A stretch of DNA of 38,039 nucleotides. It comes from an uncultured Anaerotruncus sp. Lineage in GTDB: Bacteria; Bacillota; Clostridia; Oscillospirales; CAG-272. Below are positions 1-7,743 of this stretch, piece after piece (position 1 is the first letter of the stretch; each line of letters opens with the position of its first letter). The translations under genes and the position numbers were made by a program. The notes under the pieces are model-generated. The model saw nothing but the letters and a program-made list of their open reading frames with translations, was not told the origin of the DNA and did not search any database. The stretch covers positions 1 to 38,039 of the forward strand of contig CAJLZE010000013.1 in assembly GCA_905210995.1 (NCBI GenBank), in the 5' to 3' direction.

Positions 1-782
1 GCTCTTTTTTCGGCTGCGGCGCTGCCCGCGCCGTCGGCAAGGTATGCCCTGACCGTCTGCGGTTTTTCCTTCATCGCGGCAAGCAGAGCCCTTCCGCCGC
101 CGACCGCATAATGCGAGCCGTTCATCACCGCTACCGTTATGGGACCGTCCTCCCGCTCCATCTCGCCGACCGTCGCCGTCGGGTATATCGCCAGCGGGGA
201 GAGCATGAGCTTAGGCGAGCCGTATTCGGCGGGAGAGCTGCGGTAAAGCTCGAACTCGGAGAGGATCAGTGCCGCAAGCGCCTCGGGCGTTATCGTTGCG
301 CTGTCGGCAACAAGATCGAAATTGCGGTAGTCGAGGTTGTCGGTGCCGTAAATGCGGCGGTAGCGCGTGTTTTCCGCAGTTGCACGGGCAAGAAGCTGAC
401 GGCGCGCGTCGTCGGCGTCGGTATATTTTTCAACGGCGCCGCGGTCGTCTGCCATTACGCGCTTTGCGGCTATCGCGGGGTCTATGTGCATGAACACCTT
501 GAAGGAATCGCAGGCGAAATGCCATGCCATGCGGGAGTCGAAAATAAGGGTGCGGTCGCGCATTTCGCGGGATATGCGGGATACCGCGTCGTCGATCATG
601 TGGTCAAAGCTGAGGTCCTTTGCCATCAGCTCGTTCATCTCAAGCGCCGTAATGCCCTTTTCGGCAGCGATAGCGCGGTTTATTTTTCCCGTGCTGTATA
701 TCTCGTATCCGTATTTGTCCGAAAGGATGCGGCATACCGTCGTTTTGCCGCTTCCGAGCCGTCCCGTTATCGTAATGTGCAT
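1..782 (-). CDS. NMP (cytidylate) kinase-like protein with ParB-like extension, partial
   Basis: The gene reads leftward from an ATG at 782 and runs off the window after about 260 codons. It opens with MHITITGRLGSGKTT, a P-loop typical of small nucleoside-monophosphate kinases (the cytidylate kinase-like AAA family), followed by conserved elements such as YSTGKINR, LIFDSRMAWHF (Walker B/lid region) and an Arg-rich lid (ARATAENTRYRRIYG). The kinase part fills about residues 1-190, and its likely reaction is phosphate transfer to CMP or a related nucleotide. Residues about 200-250 (IYPTATVGEME... ITVAVMNGSHYAVGGGRALLAA) resemble the ParB/Srx fold strand order, with GGGR where ParB has DGHHR. 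The SD sequence GGAGG lies just upstream of the ATG, and a consensus promoter lies at 837-865. It is divergent from the polysaccharide operon. Kinase fold is likely; substrate is uncertain; the ParB-like part is my reading. Confidence 0.7.
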   Translation of the reverse strand, partial: MHITITGRLGSGKTTVCRILSDKYGYEIYSTGKINRAIAAEKGITALEMNELMAKDLSFDHMIDDAVSRISREMRDRTLIFDSRMAWHFACDSFKVFMHIDPAIAAKRVMADDRGAVEKYTDADDARRQLLARATAENTRYRRIYGTDNLDYRNFDLVADSATITPEALAALILSEFELYRSSPAEYGSPKLMLSPLAIYPTATVGEMEREDGPITVAVMNGSHYAVGGGRALLAAMKEKPQTVRAYLADGAGSAAAEKR

Positions 783-836
783 AAATTTCCTCCGTCGGTA
801 TTCGGTGATCGTTATTTTAGTTATTTTATTTTAATT

Positions 837-865
837 ATTATATACTCAAACATTTGTTTTGTCAA
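837..865 (-). promoter_or_regulatory. Consensus sigma-A promoter for the kinase-like gene
   Basis: On the minus strand the sequence is TTGACA, 17 bases, TATAAT, a perfect match to the consensus. The -10 box ends about 55 bases upstream of the ATG at 782. Confidence 0.85.
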
Positions 866-930
866 TCCCCCGCGGTGCAGCGGAAAACACATATGTCATT
901 ATTAACGAAATACTCCGACGATTTAAAATG

Positions 931-945
931 TGTTAATGATATAAT
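931..945 (+). promoter_or_regulatory. Possible upstream promoter of the polysaccharide operon (extended -10)
   Basis: TGATATAAT at 937-945 is an extended -10 box. The matching -35 region (around 917-922) is poor, so this is weaker than the promoter at 967-995. Both could give tandem starts for the operon. Confidence 0.4.
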
Positions 946-966
946 GCTCTTTTTTCGCTCCGCATA

Positions 967-995
967 TTGCTTTTTTGTGTGCAGAGTGATATAAT
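967..995 (+). promoter_or_regulatory. Main candidate promoter of the polysaccharide operon
   Basis: TTGCTT (967-972), 17 bases, TATAAT (990-995), with TG one base before the -10 box. Transcription would start near 1001-1003, giving a leader of about 145 bases before the GTG at 1147. Confidence 0.75.
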
Positions 996-1146
996 TTACT
1001 ATGAAGCAGTATGGACATGGAAAGAAGCGGCGTTTTTGTATTTCGGCTAACAAAACGTATGCCGTTTTGCGCCGTTTCCGCGTTTGCGGGTGATGTGAAG
1101 CGGAGGATCCGTGAGTGCTTCCGAAACTTAAACCGGGGATGAAGCT
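996..1146 (+). other. Leader of the polysaccharide operon with alternative hairpins and a small ORF
   Basis: This stretch lies between the promoter and the first gene. CAAAACG (1051-1057) can pair perfectly with CGTTTTG (1063-1069) across a 5-base loop, or alternatively with CGTTTTTGT at 1031-1039, so two structures exclude each other. A 43-codon open frame (1011-1142, starting MDMERSGVFVF) ends 4 bases before the GTG start of the next gene, but it has no good SD. Another 30-codon frame starts at 1001. Neither is recognisable, and no U-tract terminator follows the hairpins. An attenuation or translational-coupling role is speculation. Confidence 0.3.
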
Positions 1147-1845
1147 GTGAAAACATATCTTGAAAAAGCGGATGCGGAGCTTACATACGAGTCCGAAAGA
1201 GCGGGATACCGCGGATTTTACAACCGTGTTGTGAAAAGGGCGATAGATCTCGTGCTGGCTCTCATCCTGTCAGTGGTGGTCACGCCTGTCATTCTGATCG
1301 CCGGGATTATGATCGTCATCGACGACGGCTTTCCGGTGTTTTACACTCCGCTGCGCGGCGGATACCGCGGCAAGCCGTTTCATATAATCAAACTGAGGAC
1401 GATGCGCCGCGACGCAGATAAATACGGCGGCACGACCGCGCTCAACGACCCGCGCATAACGCGCGTCGGTGCGTTCCTGCGCAAGACCAAGCTCGACGAA
1501 CTGGGGCAGATATACAATGTTCTTGCCGGCAGGATGAGCTTTGTCGGTCCCCGCCCCGAGCTTTTGCGATATACCGACAGATACGAGGGCGACGAAAAGC
1601 TGATACTTGAGGTGCGCCCCGGAATCACCGATTTCAGCTCGATAGAATTCATAAATCTTGACGAGATAGTAGGCTCGGGGAATGCCGACGAGGTCTATGA
1701 GACAAAGGTGCTCGCCAGAAAAAATCTTTTGAGGATAAAATACGCCCGCGAGGTGTCGTTTGCGACCGACGTTTACCTGTTTTTTAAAACTGTCGGGTGC
1801 GTCGTAAAAAAAGCAACGCGCGTTATATTCGGAAAAGGGAAATGA
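1147..1845 (+). CDS. Undecaprenyl-phosphate phosphoglycosyl transferase (initiating sugar transferase)
   Basis: This 232-residue protein matches the small monotopic phosphoglycosyl transferases (PglC/WcaJ catalytic core, bacterial sugar transferase family). It transfers a sugar-1-phosphate from a nucleotide sugar to undecaprenyl phosphate on the inner membrane face and so starts repeat-unit synthesis. One hydrophobic segment spans about residues 33-56. Visible motifs are FHIIKLRTM (78-86), the catalytic Asp-Glu dyad D117-E118 in KLDELGQ (family usual DELPQ), SFVGPRPEL (131-139) and RPGIT (157-161). The start is GTG with an upstream GGGG as weak SD; an ATG at 1139 is out of frame. It is the first gene of the 24 kb operon and sits 3 bases before the aldo/keto reductase. 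The sugar specificity cannot be read. Confidence 0.92.
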   Translation: MKTYLEKADAELTYESERAGYRGFYNRVVKRAIDLVLALILSVVVTPVILIAGIMIVIDDGFPVFYTPLRGGYRGKPFHIIKLRTMRRDADKYGGTTALNDPRITRVGAFLRKTKLDELGQIYNVLAGRMSFVGPRPELLRYTDRYEGDEKLILEVRPGITDFSSIEFINLDEIVGSGNADEVYETKVLARKNLLRIKYAREVSFATDVYLFFKTVGCVVKKATRVIFGKGK

Positions 1846-1848
1846 TAT

Positions 1849-2784
1849 ATGGAATACATAACACTTGAAAATACCGATCTGCGCGTTTCGCGGTTCTGCA
1901 TGGGCGGGTGCCCGCTCGGCGGCTACGGCTGGGGCAACGTCCGCGACGACGAGCTCGTCGCGTCGGTGGGCAGGGCGCTCGAGTGCGGTGTCAATTTTTT
2001 TGATACGGCGGATACATACGGACTGGGGCATTCCGAGCTTATGCTCGCAAAGGGACTCGGCGCGCACCGCAAGGACGTGGTGATACAGTCCAAATTCGGC
2101 GTCCGCGCCGGTGATGGCGGAACATATTACGATAATTCTCCCGCGTACATCCGCGAGGCGCTCGAAAAGAGCCTCAAACGCCTCGGGACAGACTACATAG
2201 ATATATATATCATACACTACCGCGACGGAAAAACTCCGATAGAGAACGTGGTGGATGAGCTTGAACGCCTGCGGACGGAGGGCAAGATCAGATATTTCGG
2301 GCTTTCGAACATACATGAGGACGGTATCGGCGAGCTTTTGCCGTACCGCGGACGTTTTGTATGCTGCCAGGACGAATTTTCTCTTGCCTGCCGCAAAAAC
2401 GAAAGCGACCTGCGCGAAATACAGAAAAAACTCGGCGTGACCCCTATGACGTGGGGCAGCCTCGGTCAGGGCATCCTGACCGGCAAATACAGCCGCGAAA
2501 GCAGGTTCGGCGCCAACGACCGCCGCAGCCGTGAGGTGTATGTCAATTTTCACGGCGAAAAGCTTGAGCGCAACCTGCGCATAGTCGAGGTACTGCGGAG
2601 GATATCCGAGGCTCACGGTAGGTCGGTCGCAGCCTGCGCCATACGTTGGATACTAGATACGCTGCCCGGCTCGGTGGTGCTTGCGGGCATCAAACGCCCG
2701 AATCAGCTCGACTCCGACACGGAGGCAATGGGGTGGCATCTGAGCGCAGCGGAAATGAAAGAACTTGACGAGGTGTCGGGATGA
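1849..2784 (+). CDS. Aldo/keto reductase
   Basis: This 311-residue protein belongs to the aldo/keto reductase superfamily ((beta/alpha)8 barrel, NADPH-dependent reduction of aldehydes or ketones). The catalytic tetrad is visible: D52 and Y57 in FDTADTYG, K82 in QSKFG and H123 in IIHYRD. The C-terminal part has the coenzyme-binding pattern VLAGIKRPNQL. The gene starts 3 bases after the sugar transferase and overlaps the acyltransferase by 4 bases (ATGA), so it is co-translated with them. Its place between a chain initiator and a split transketolase suggests it reduces a sugar or keto-sugar precursor for the polymer rather than serving general metabolism. That role is inference. Confidence 0.88.
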   Translation: MEYITLENTDLRVSRFCMGGCPLGGYGWGNVRDDELVASVGRALECGVNFFDTADTYGLGHSELMLAKGLGAHRKDVVIQSKFGVRAGDGGTYYDNSPAYIREALEKSLKRLGTDYIDIYIIHYRDGKTPIENVVDELERLRTEGKIRYFGLSNIHEDGIGELLPYRGRFVCCQDEFSLACRKNESDLREIQKKLGVTPMTWGSLGQGILTGKYSRESRFGANDRRSREVYVNFHGEKLERNLRIVEVLRRISEAHGRSVAACAIRWILDTLPGSVVLAGIKRPNQLDSDTEAMGWHLSAAEMKELDEVSG

Positions 2785-3830
2785 GCGAGGCGCCGGTGAC
2801 GGAAAATAAGAAAAGATTTCGTGAAATAGATGTACTGTACGCCCTCGGGGCACTGCTCGTGATACTCGGACATTCGCACCCGAACGATTGGAGCACATTT
2901 CCGGGTGAGTGGGTCAGATTTATATATTATTTTCATATGCCGCTTTTCTTTTTCATCGCGGGGTTTCTGCTTTGCGGATCGGCGAGTATTGTGCGGTTCG
3001 GATATTTCCGATGGTTGAAAGATAAGGCACTGCGGCTTTTTACTCCGTACTTTGTTTTGTCGGCGGTTTCTTTGGTTCCCAAGTATGCCGTCGAACACAA
3101 CGGGTTGACCGGATTTTCGGCGCGCACCGTACTAACGATGTTTTTCGTTCCGCGCGAGAATGTGTGGGGACATTTTTGGTTTCTTCCCGTACTTTTTATT
3201 CTTTATTCGGTATTCGGACTGGTGAAAATCTTCACAGATAAATTCAAAAGATTGGGTGCTGCGCCCATCGTTGCGGCAGCGTGCATTTCTCTGTGCCTTC
3301 ACTTTGTCGGTACGGAAATAAAACTGTTCGGAATAAGCGATGTTTTTGACTTTGCAGTTTACTTCGCCGCGGGATATATCCTTTATATGCTGACGAAAAA
3401 GCGCGGTGAGAAAACAGAGAAAAAAAGCAGACCGGGATTTTTCGATGTCATGAGAGCGGCGGTCGCTATCGCTCTTACCGCGTTGTCGGTTGTTCTGTCA
3501 AGAACGGTCGGCAAGACAGCCGTGGGAGCTTTTGTGATCTCCGTAATAATGCTTGCCGTGTGTTGGGAAACGGGACAACTGTTGAAAAATGCGGAGATCC
3601 CGCTGATCAGGCAACTGAGCGATAACGCGTTTACGTTTTACATCTGTTCATGGCCTGCGCAGGCTATCGTTGAAATGTTGTGCGCACGGGCGGGATCTCC
3701 GTGGTATTTTACCGTTCCGGCTATGTTTGTCGCCGGTGTTATCTGTCCGGTTATAATTATTTTCATCTATCGGAAATTAAAATTTCTGCATTGCGGGTTC
3801 TGTGACCTTGTCCTCGGTGTGCGGAGATGA
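2781..3830 (+). CDS. Acyltransferase 3 family membrane protein (first of three)
   Basis: A 349-residue polytopic membrane protein of the acyltransferase-3 (OafA/WecH-like) family, which moves acyl groups, usually acetyl, onto surface sugars. The N-terminus has the family pattern FREIDVLYALGALLVILGHSHP, with the conserved His of the first helix, then FHMPLFFFIAGFLLCG in the second helix. About ten hydrophobic segments follow. The ATG overlaps the stop of the aldo/keto reductase by 4 bases. The likely job is O-acetylation of the polymer repeat. Confidence 0.87.
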   Translation: MSEAPVTENKKRFREIDVLYALGALLVILGHSHPNDWSTFPGEWVRFIYYFHMPLFFFIAGFLLCGSASIVRFGYFRWLKDKALRLFTPYFVLSAVSLVPKYAVEHNGLTGFSARTVLTMFFVPRENVWGHFWFLPVLFILYSVFGLVKIFTDKFKRLGAAPIVAAACISLCLHFVGTEIKLFGISDVFDFAVYFAAGYILYMLTKKRGEKTEKKSRPGFFDVMRAAVAIALTALSVVLSRTVGKTAVGAFVISVIMLAVCWETGQLLKNAEIPLIRQLSDNAFTFYICSWPAQAIVEMLCARAGSPWYFTVPAMFVAGVICPVIIIFIYRKLKFLHCGFCDLVLGVRR

Positions 3831-3841
3831 AGGAGAATACG

Positions 3842-4780
3842 ATGACCAGCATCCAACTTGCATGGCTTATACGCAGGCACGGTATTGAAATGACGCATCT
3901 GTCGGGCGGCAGCCACATTGCGTCGGTGATGTCCGTTGCGGACATTATTGCCGTGCTTTATGCGGATATTCTTGAATACGATCCCGCAAGGCCCGAATGG
4001 GACGGGCGCGACCGCTTTATCATGAGCAAGGGTCACGCCGGGGCGGCGGTATATGCCGCGCTTGCCGAGAGCGGCTTTTTTGACGTCGGTGAGCTTCGCT
4101 CGCATTATGCCGACGGCAGCCGCCTTTCGGGGCACGTTTCGCATTATATTCCCGGTGTTGACTTTTCAACGGGCTCGCTCGGACACGGACTTTCCGCTGC
4201 CGCCGGTATGGCGCTCGCCGCCGTGCAGGACGGCAAGCCGCACCGCGTTTTTGCCGTTCTCGGCGACGGTGAGTGCGACGAGGGTTCGGTCTGGGAGGCA
4301 GCGCTGTTTGCAAATCATTACAGGCTTGAAGATCTTGTCGCGGTGATAGACCATAACCGCATGCAGAGCCTTGATTATTGCGAAAATACGCTTGAGCTTG
4401 AGGATCTCGGCGCAAAATGGCGTGCGTTCGGGTGGAACGTCATAAGGCTTGACGGTCACGATCACGACGCGCTGCGCAGCGCGCTCGCCGACACTCACAA
4501 CGAAGCGCACAAGCCCACGGTCGTTATCGCGGACACGGTAAAGGGCAAGGGCGTGTCGTTTATGGAGAACGATATCCTCTGGCATTACCGCTTCCCGCAC
4601 TACGGATGGGAGTACGACCGTGCAGTGAGCGAGCTTTATGCCGTGAAGCCCGAGGGCGTTGAGGATCCGTACACTCCGGACGGCATTGCATCCCCCGCCG
4701 AGCCGGGTGCCGACGCCGATATCGGGATCGATCACACAACGTCGGTCGGCTGGCACCCCGCATATTTTACGAGGTCATAA
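3842..4780 (+). CDS. Transketolase, N-terminal subunit
   Basis: This 312-residue protein is the thiamine-diphosphate-binding half of a split transketolase. It shows SKGHA (62-66), the GSLGHGL motif (111-117), and the ThDP/metal motif GDGECDEGSVWE (141-152) ending in HN (171-172). It would transfer two-carbon ketol units between sugar phosphates together with the next gene. I chose ATG 3842 because AAGGAG lies 6 bases upstream; ATG 3827 would overlap the acyltransferase stop but has its only SD directly against the start codon. The C-terminal tail (about residues 270-312) is unusually acidic and extended. Split transketolases are common in Firmicutes and archaea; finding one inside a surface-polysaccharide operon suggests a role in making a special sugar precursor (inference). 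Confidence 0.9.
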   Translation: MTSIQLAWLIRRHGIEMTHLSGGSHIASVMSVADIIAVLYADILEYDPARPEWDGRDRFIMSKGHAGAAVYAALAESGFFDVGELRSHYADGSRLSGHVSHYIPGVDFSTGSLGHGLSAAAGMALAAVQDGKPHRVFAVLGDGECDEGSVWEAALFANHYRLEDLVAVIDHNRMQSLDYCENTLELEDLGAKWRAFGWNVIRLDGHDHDALRSALADTHNEAHKPTVVIADTVKGKGVSFMENDILWHYRFPHYGWEYDRAVSELYAVKPEGVEDPYTPDGIASPAEPGADADIGIDHTTSVGWHPAYFTRS

Positions 4781-4782
4781 AA

Positions 4783-5706
4783 ATGAGAAATACCTTTGTA
4801 AATACTCTTGTCGAACTGGCAAAGAAGGATCGTGACATTGAGCTCGTCACGGGCGACCTCGGGTTCGGCGTGCTGAAGCCCTTCTGGGAGCAGCTTCCCG
4901 ACCAGTTCATTAACGCCGGCATTGCCGAGCAGAATATGACGACCGTCGCCGCGGGCATGGCGCTTGAGGGCAAAACGATCTTTACATACTCGATAGGGAA
5001 CTTTCCCACTCTTCGTTGCCTCGAACAGATACGCAACGACTGCGCATATCACGGCGCGAACGTCAAGATCGTCTGCGTGGGCGGCGGGTTCGTTTACGGC
5101 GCGCTCGGAATGAGCCACCAGGCGACAGAGGATATTGCGGTCATGCGCGCGCTGCCCGGAGTTGCGGTGCTCTGTCCCGGCGACCTTGTTGAGGCTGCCG
5201 AGGCGACAAAAGCCATTGCGGCATACCCCGGGACCTGCTATATGCGCCTCGGGCGCGGCGGTGAGAGACGGATACACGACCGCATAGATCACTTTGAGAT
5301 AGGCAAGGCTCTTCCCATACACGGCGGCGAGCGCGTGGCGATATTTTCGACCGGCGCGATCTTCGACGAGGTGAGCGACGCCGAGGCGATACTTGCGCAG
5401 CACGGCATACACCCGGCTGTATGGACATTTCCGACCGTGAAGCCGATCGACCGCGAGACGATCGCGGTTGCGGCGGGCGGGTTCGATCTGATAGTTACGG
5501 TCGAAGAGCACAATACTGTCGGCGGCTTCGGCGGCGCCGTTGCGGAGGTGCTGGCGGAGCTTCCGTCGCCCCGCGCGCGGCTTTTGCGCATAGGCCTGCA
5601 CGATGTGTATTCAAAGCTCGTCGGCAGTCAGGAGTACCTGCGCAGCCGGTACGGGCTTGACGCGGCGGGCATCGCCGCGCAGGTGCTGGCAGAGGCTCAA
5701 AAATGA
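4783..5706 (+). CDS. Transketolase, C-terminal subunit
   Basis: A 307-residue partner of the preceding gene, separated from it by 2 bases. It carries the pyrimidine-binding domain with the catalytic glutamate E49 in NAGIAEQNM, which activates ThDP, and the C-terminal transketolase domain (VTVEEHNTVGGFGGAVAE around residues 240-257). Together the two genes equal one full transketolase. Its last codons overlap the next glycosyltransferase by 4 bases, so the pair is firmly embedded in the operon. Confidence 0.9.
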   Translation: MRNTFVNTLVELAKKDRDIELVTGDLGFGVLKPFWEQLPDQFINAGIAEQNMTTVAAGMALEGKTIFTYSIGNFPTLRCLEQIRNDCAYHGANVKIVCVGGGFVYGALGMSHQATEDIAVMRALPGVAVLCPGDLVEAAEATKAIAAYPGTCYMRLGRGGERRIHDRIDHFEIGKALPIHGGERVAIFSTGAIFDEVSDAEAILAQHGIHPAVWTFPTVKPIDRETIAVAAGGFDLIVTVEEHNTVGGFGGAVAEVLAELPSPRARLLRIGLHDVYSKLVGSQEYLRSRYGLDAAGIAAQVLAEAQK

Positions 5707-6833
5707 AACGTCTGCTGCTTACCTGCACCGACCTGATGGCGATACAGTTCCTCGTACCGCATGTGAAATATCTTTCGTCGCACGGTTTTTCGGTGGAGCT
5801 TGCCTGCTCCGTCGTCGGGGACAGGCTCGGCGACCTTCACCGTGAGCTTGACGGAATAGCGCCGATACACACCGTCCGGCTCGTGCGCAGTCCGTTTTCA
5901 CCTGCCAACCGTCACGGCTACGGCGACCTGAAAAGGATAATCGACGGCGGCAGTTATGATATCATATGGACGAACGAGCCCGTTATGGGCGTTATGACGC
6001 GCCTTGCGGCGCGCGGTGCACGCCGCCGCGGCACACGTGTCGTTTATATGGTGCACGGCTTTCATTTTTATAAGGGCGCGCCGCTCGTCAACTGGATGAT
6101 CTATTACCCCGTTGAAAAGTTCTGCTCGCGCTTCTGCGATATGATAATCACCATCAACGAGGAAGACCACCGCCGCGCCGCGACCTTCCACGCGAAGAGG
6201 GTGGAGAAGATACCCGGCGTTGGTGTCAACCTCGACCGTTTTTCACCGGACGTGAATACCCGCAGCGAGTGGCGCAAAAAGCTCGGCCTTGCAGATGACG
6301 ATATCGCATTGCTGACGGTAGGGGAGCTTCATAAGGGGAAAAATCAACAAACGGTGATCCGTGCAATACGGAAAATAAACAATCCTCATATTCGGTACTT
6401 TCTGTGCGGAAAAGGTGAGGAAGAAGCGAATCTGAAAAAACTTGCAGTCGGATGTGGACTTAAAAAACAGGTGCATTTCCTCGGGTATCGTAGGGATATC
6501 GCAGAGATCATGTGTGCCTGTGATATATTTGCTTTTTTATCTTTGCGTGAAGGCCTGCCGCGGGCATTGATGGAATCAATGGCAAGCGGGCTGCCGGTCG
6601 TTTGTACCGGTATACGCGGAAATGTCGATCTTATTGAAGACGGCAAAGGCGGCTTTGTGGTTCCCGGTGACGCCGGCGAGGTCGCCGATGCGATAAAAAA
6701 GCTTATCGATTCTCCCGGGCTCCGCGCCGAAATGGGTGCTTGTAATGAAAAAGCTGTGGAGATTTTCAAAGAAGAAAATGCAGTTGAAGCGGTTGAAAAT
6801 ATTATGAGGTCGGTGAAGTATATAGATGAATAA
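5703..6833 (+). CDS. Glycosyltransferase, family 4
   Basis: A 376-residue GT-B fold retaining glycosyltransferase (GT4). The N-terminal acceptor domain runs to about residue 170. The C-terminal donor-binding domain contains GELHKGKNQQTVIRA, KKQVHFLGYRRDIAEIM and the E-x7-E signature EGLPRALMESMASGLPVV around residues 282-299. Donor and acceptor are unknown. The ATG overlaps the transketolase stop. Composition changes within the gene: the first half is GC-rich like the upstream genes, while from about 6290 the bases become visibly AT-richer, with a short GC-rich stretch near 6650-6730. This looks like a recombination mosaic. Confidence 0.88.
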   Translation: MKRLLLTCTDLMAIQFLVPHVKYLSSHGFSVELACSVVGDRLGDLHRELDGIAPIHTVRLVRSPFSPANRHGYGDLKRIIDGGSYDIIWTNEPVMGVMTRLAARGARRRGTRVVYMVHGFHFYKGAPLVNWMIYYPVEKFCSRFCDMIITINEEDHRRAATFHAKRVEKIPGVGVNLDRFSPDVNTRSEWRKKLGLADDDIALLTVGELHKGKNQQTVIRAIRKINNPHIRYFLCGKGEEEANLKKLAVGCGLKKQVHFLGYRRDIAEIMCACDIFAFLSLREGLPRALMESMASGLPVVCTGIRGNVDLIEDGKGGFVVPGDAGEVADAIKKLIDSPGLRAEMGACNEKAVEIFKEENAVEAVENIMRSVKYIDE

Positions 6834-7743
6834 TAATTCGACACCCACATTAACGATTGTTACACCAACGTATAATCGTTCCCAAATGCTGCGTGCATGT
6901 TGGAAATCGCTTAAAGACCAGACCAATAATGACTTTCAATGGTTGGTTATTGATGACGGAAGCGAAGATAATACACGACAGGTGATTGAGAAGTTTATGG
7001 CAGAAGCACCCAACATGTGTATCGACTATTATTTTAAAGAAAACGGCGGGAAACATACTGCGCTGAATTTTTCACACAAGTATATAAAAGGCAAGTATGT
7101 GCTGATTTTGGACAGCGACGATATGTTAACACCGGATGCAGTTGAAATCGTAATTTCTTCATGGAGAAAATATGATTACGACACAAGCGTGAATGTCATA
7201 TATTTTTACAGAAAGAATAAAAATGGAGAGACACTGTGCCACGTTAAGAATACAAATAGTGTGATTTATACTTACAAAGAAAAAAGAATATCAAAATTGC
7301 ACAGTAGGGATTGTTGCGATACATTTAGATCAGAAACATTCATTAAATTTGTTTTTCCCGTTTTTTCAAATGAGCGGTTCATAGGGGAAGGCGCAGCATT
7401 TTTAGAAATTGAACTTTTGGGAAAAGGAGTGTATATAGATAGGGCAATATATGTGTGTGATTATTTGGAGAATGGACTTACAAAGCAAGGTCGAAAGATG
7501 AGGCTTTCCAATCCGTGCGGAGGACGTTTTAACTCAAATGTTTACATGAACAGAAAACTTAGTTTTTCGACCCGAATCAAAAATGCCGTCTTATATGTAT
7601 GCTATAGTCATTTTGCCGGAGCCTCAATACGAAGAATGTATTTGGAAACCGATTATCGCGGTATCATGACTGTATGCCTGATTCCCGGGACGTTATTGTA
7701 TTTCTATTGGAAGCGGAGATATTTTAGCAATGCCAATGGATAA
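6826..7743 (+). CDS. Glycosyltransferase, family 2
   Basis: A 305-residue GT-A fold glycosyltransferase. The N-terminus LTIVTPTYNRSQMLRACWKSL, the nucleotide-binding VIDDGSEDNT (about residues 42-51) and LDSDDM (metal-binding DxD, about 90-95) are typical of GT2. A His-rich HALNF-like acceptor region appears as GGKHTALNFSH. It overlaps the preceding gene by 8 bases. Base composition is AT-rich compared with the operon start, so it belongs to the 6.3-8.7 kb island. Specificity unknown. Confidence 0.87.
   Translation: MNNNSTPTLTIVTPTYNRSQMLRACWKSLKDQTNNDFQWLVIDDGSEDNTRQVIEKFMAEAPNMCIDYYFKENGGKHTALNFSHKYIKGKYVLILDSDDMLTPDAVEIVISSWRKYDYDTSVNVIYFYRKNKNGETLCHVKNTNSVIYTYKEKRISKLHSRDCCDTFRSETFIKFVFPVFSNERFIGEGAAFLEIELLGKGVYIDRAIYVCDYLENGLTKQGRKMRLSNPCGGRFNSNVYMNRKLSFSTRIKNAVLYVCYSHFAGASIRRMYLETDYRGIMTVCLIPGTLLYFYWKRRYFSNANG

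Noticed and set aside
1270..2616. 448-codon minus-strand open frame opposite the sugar transferase and aldo/keto reductase genes
   Set aside because: It lies antisense to two genes with clear family motifs, crosses both, and its translation has no recognisable domain; it is caused by GC-biased codon positions.
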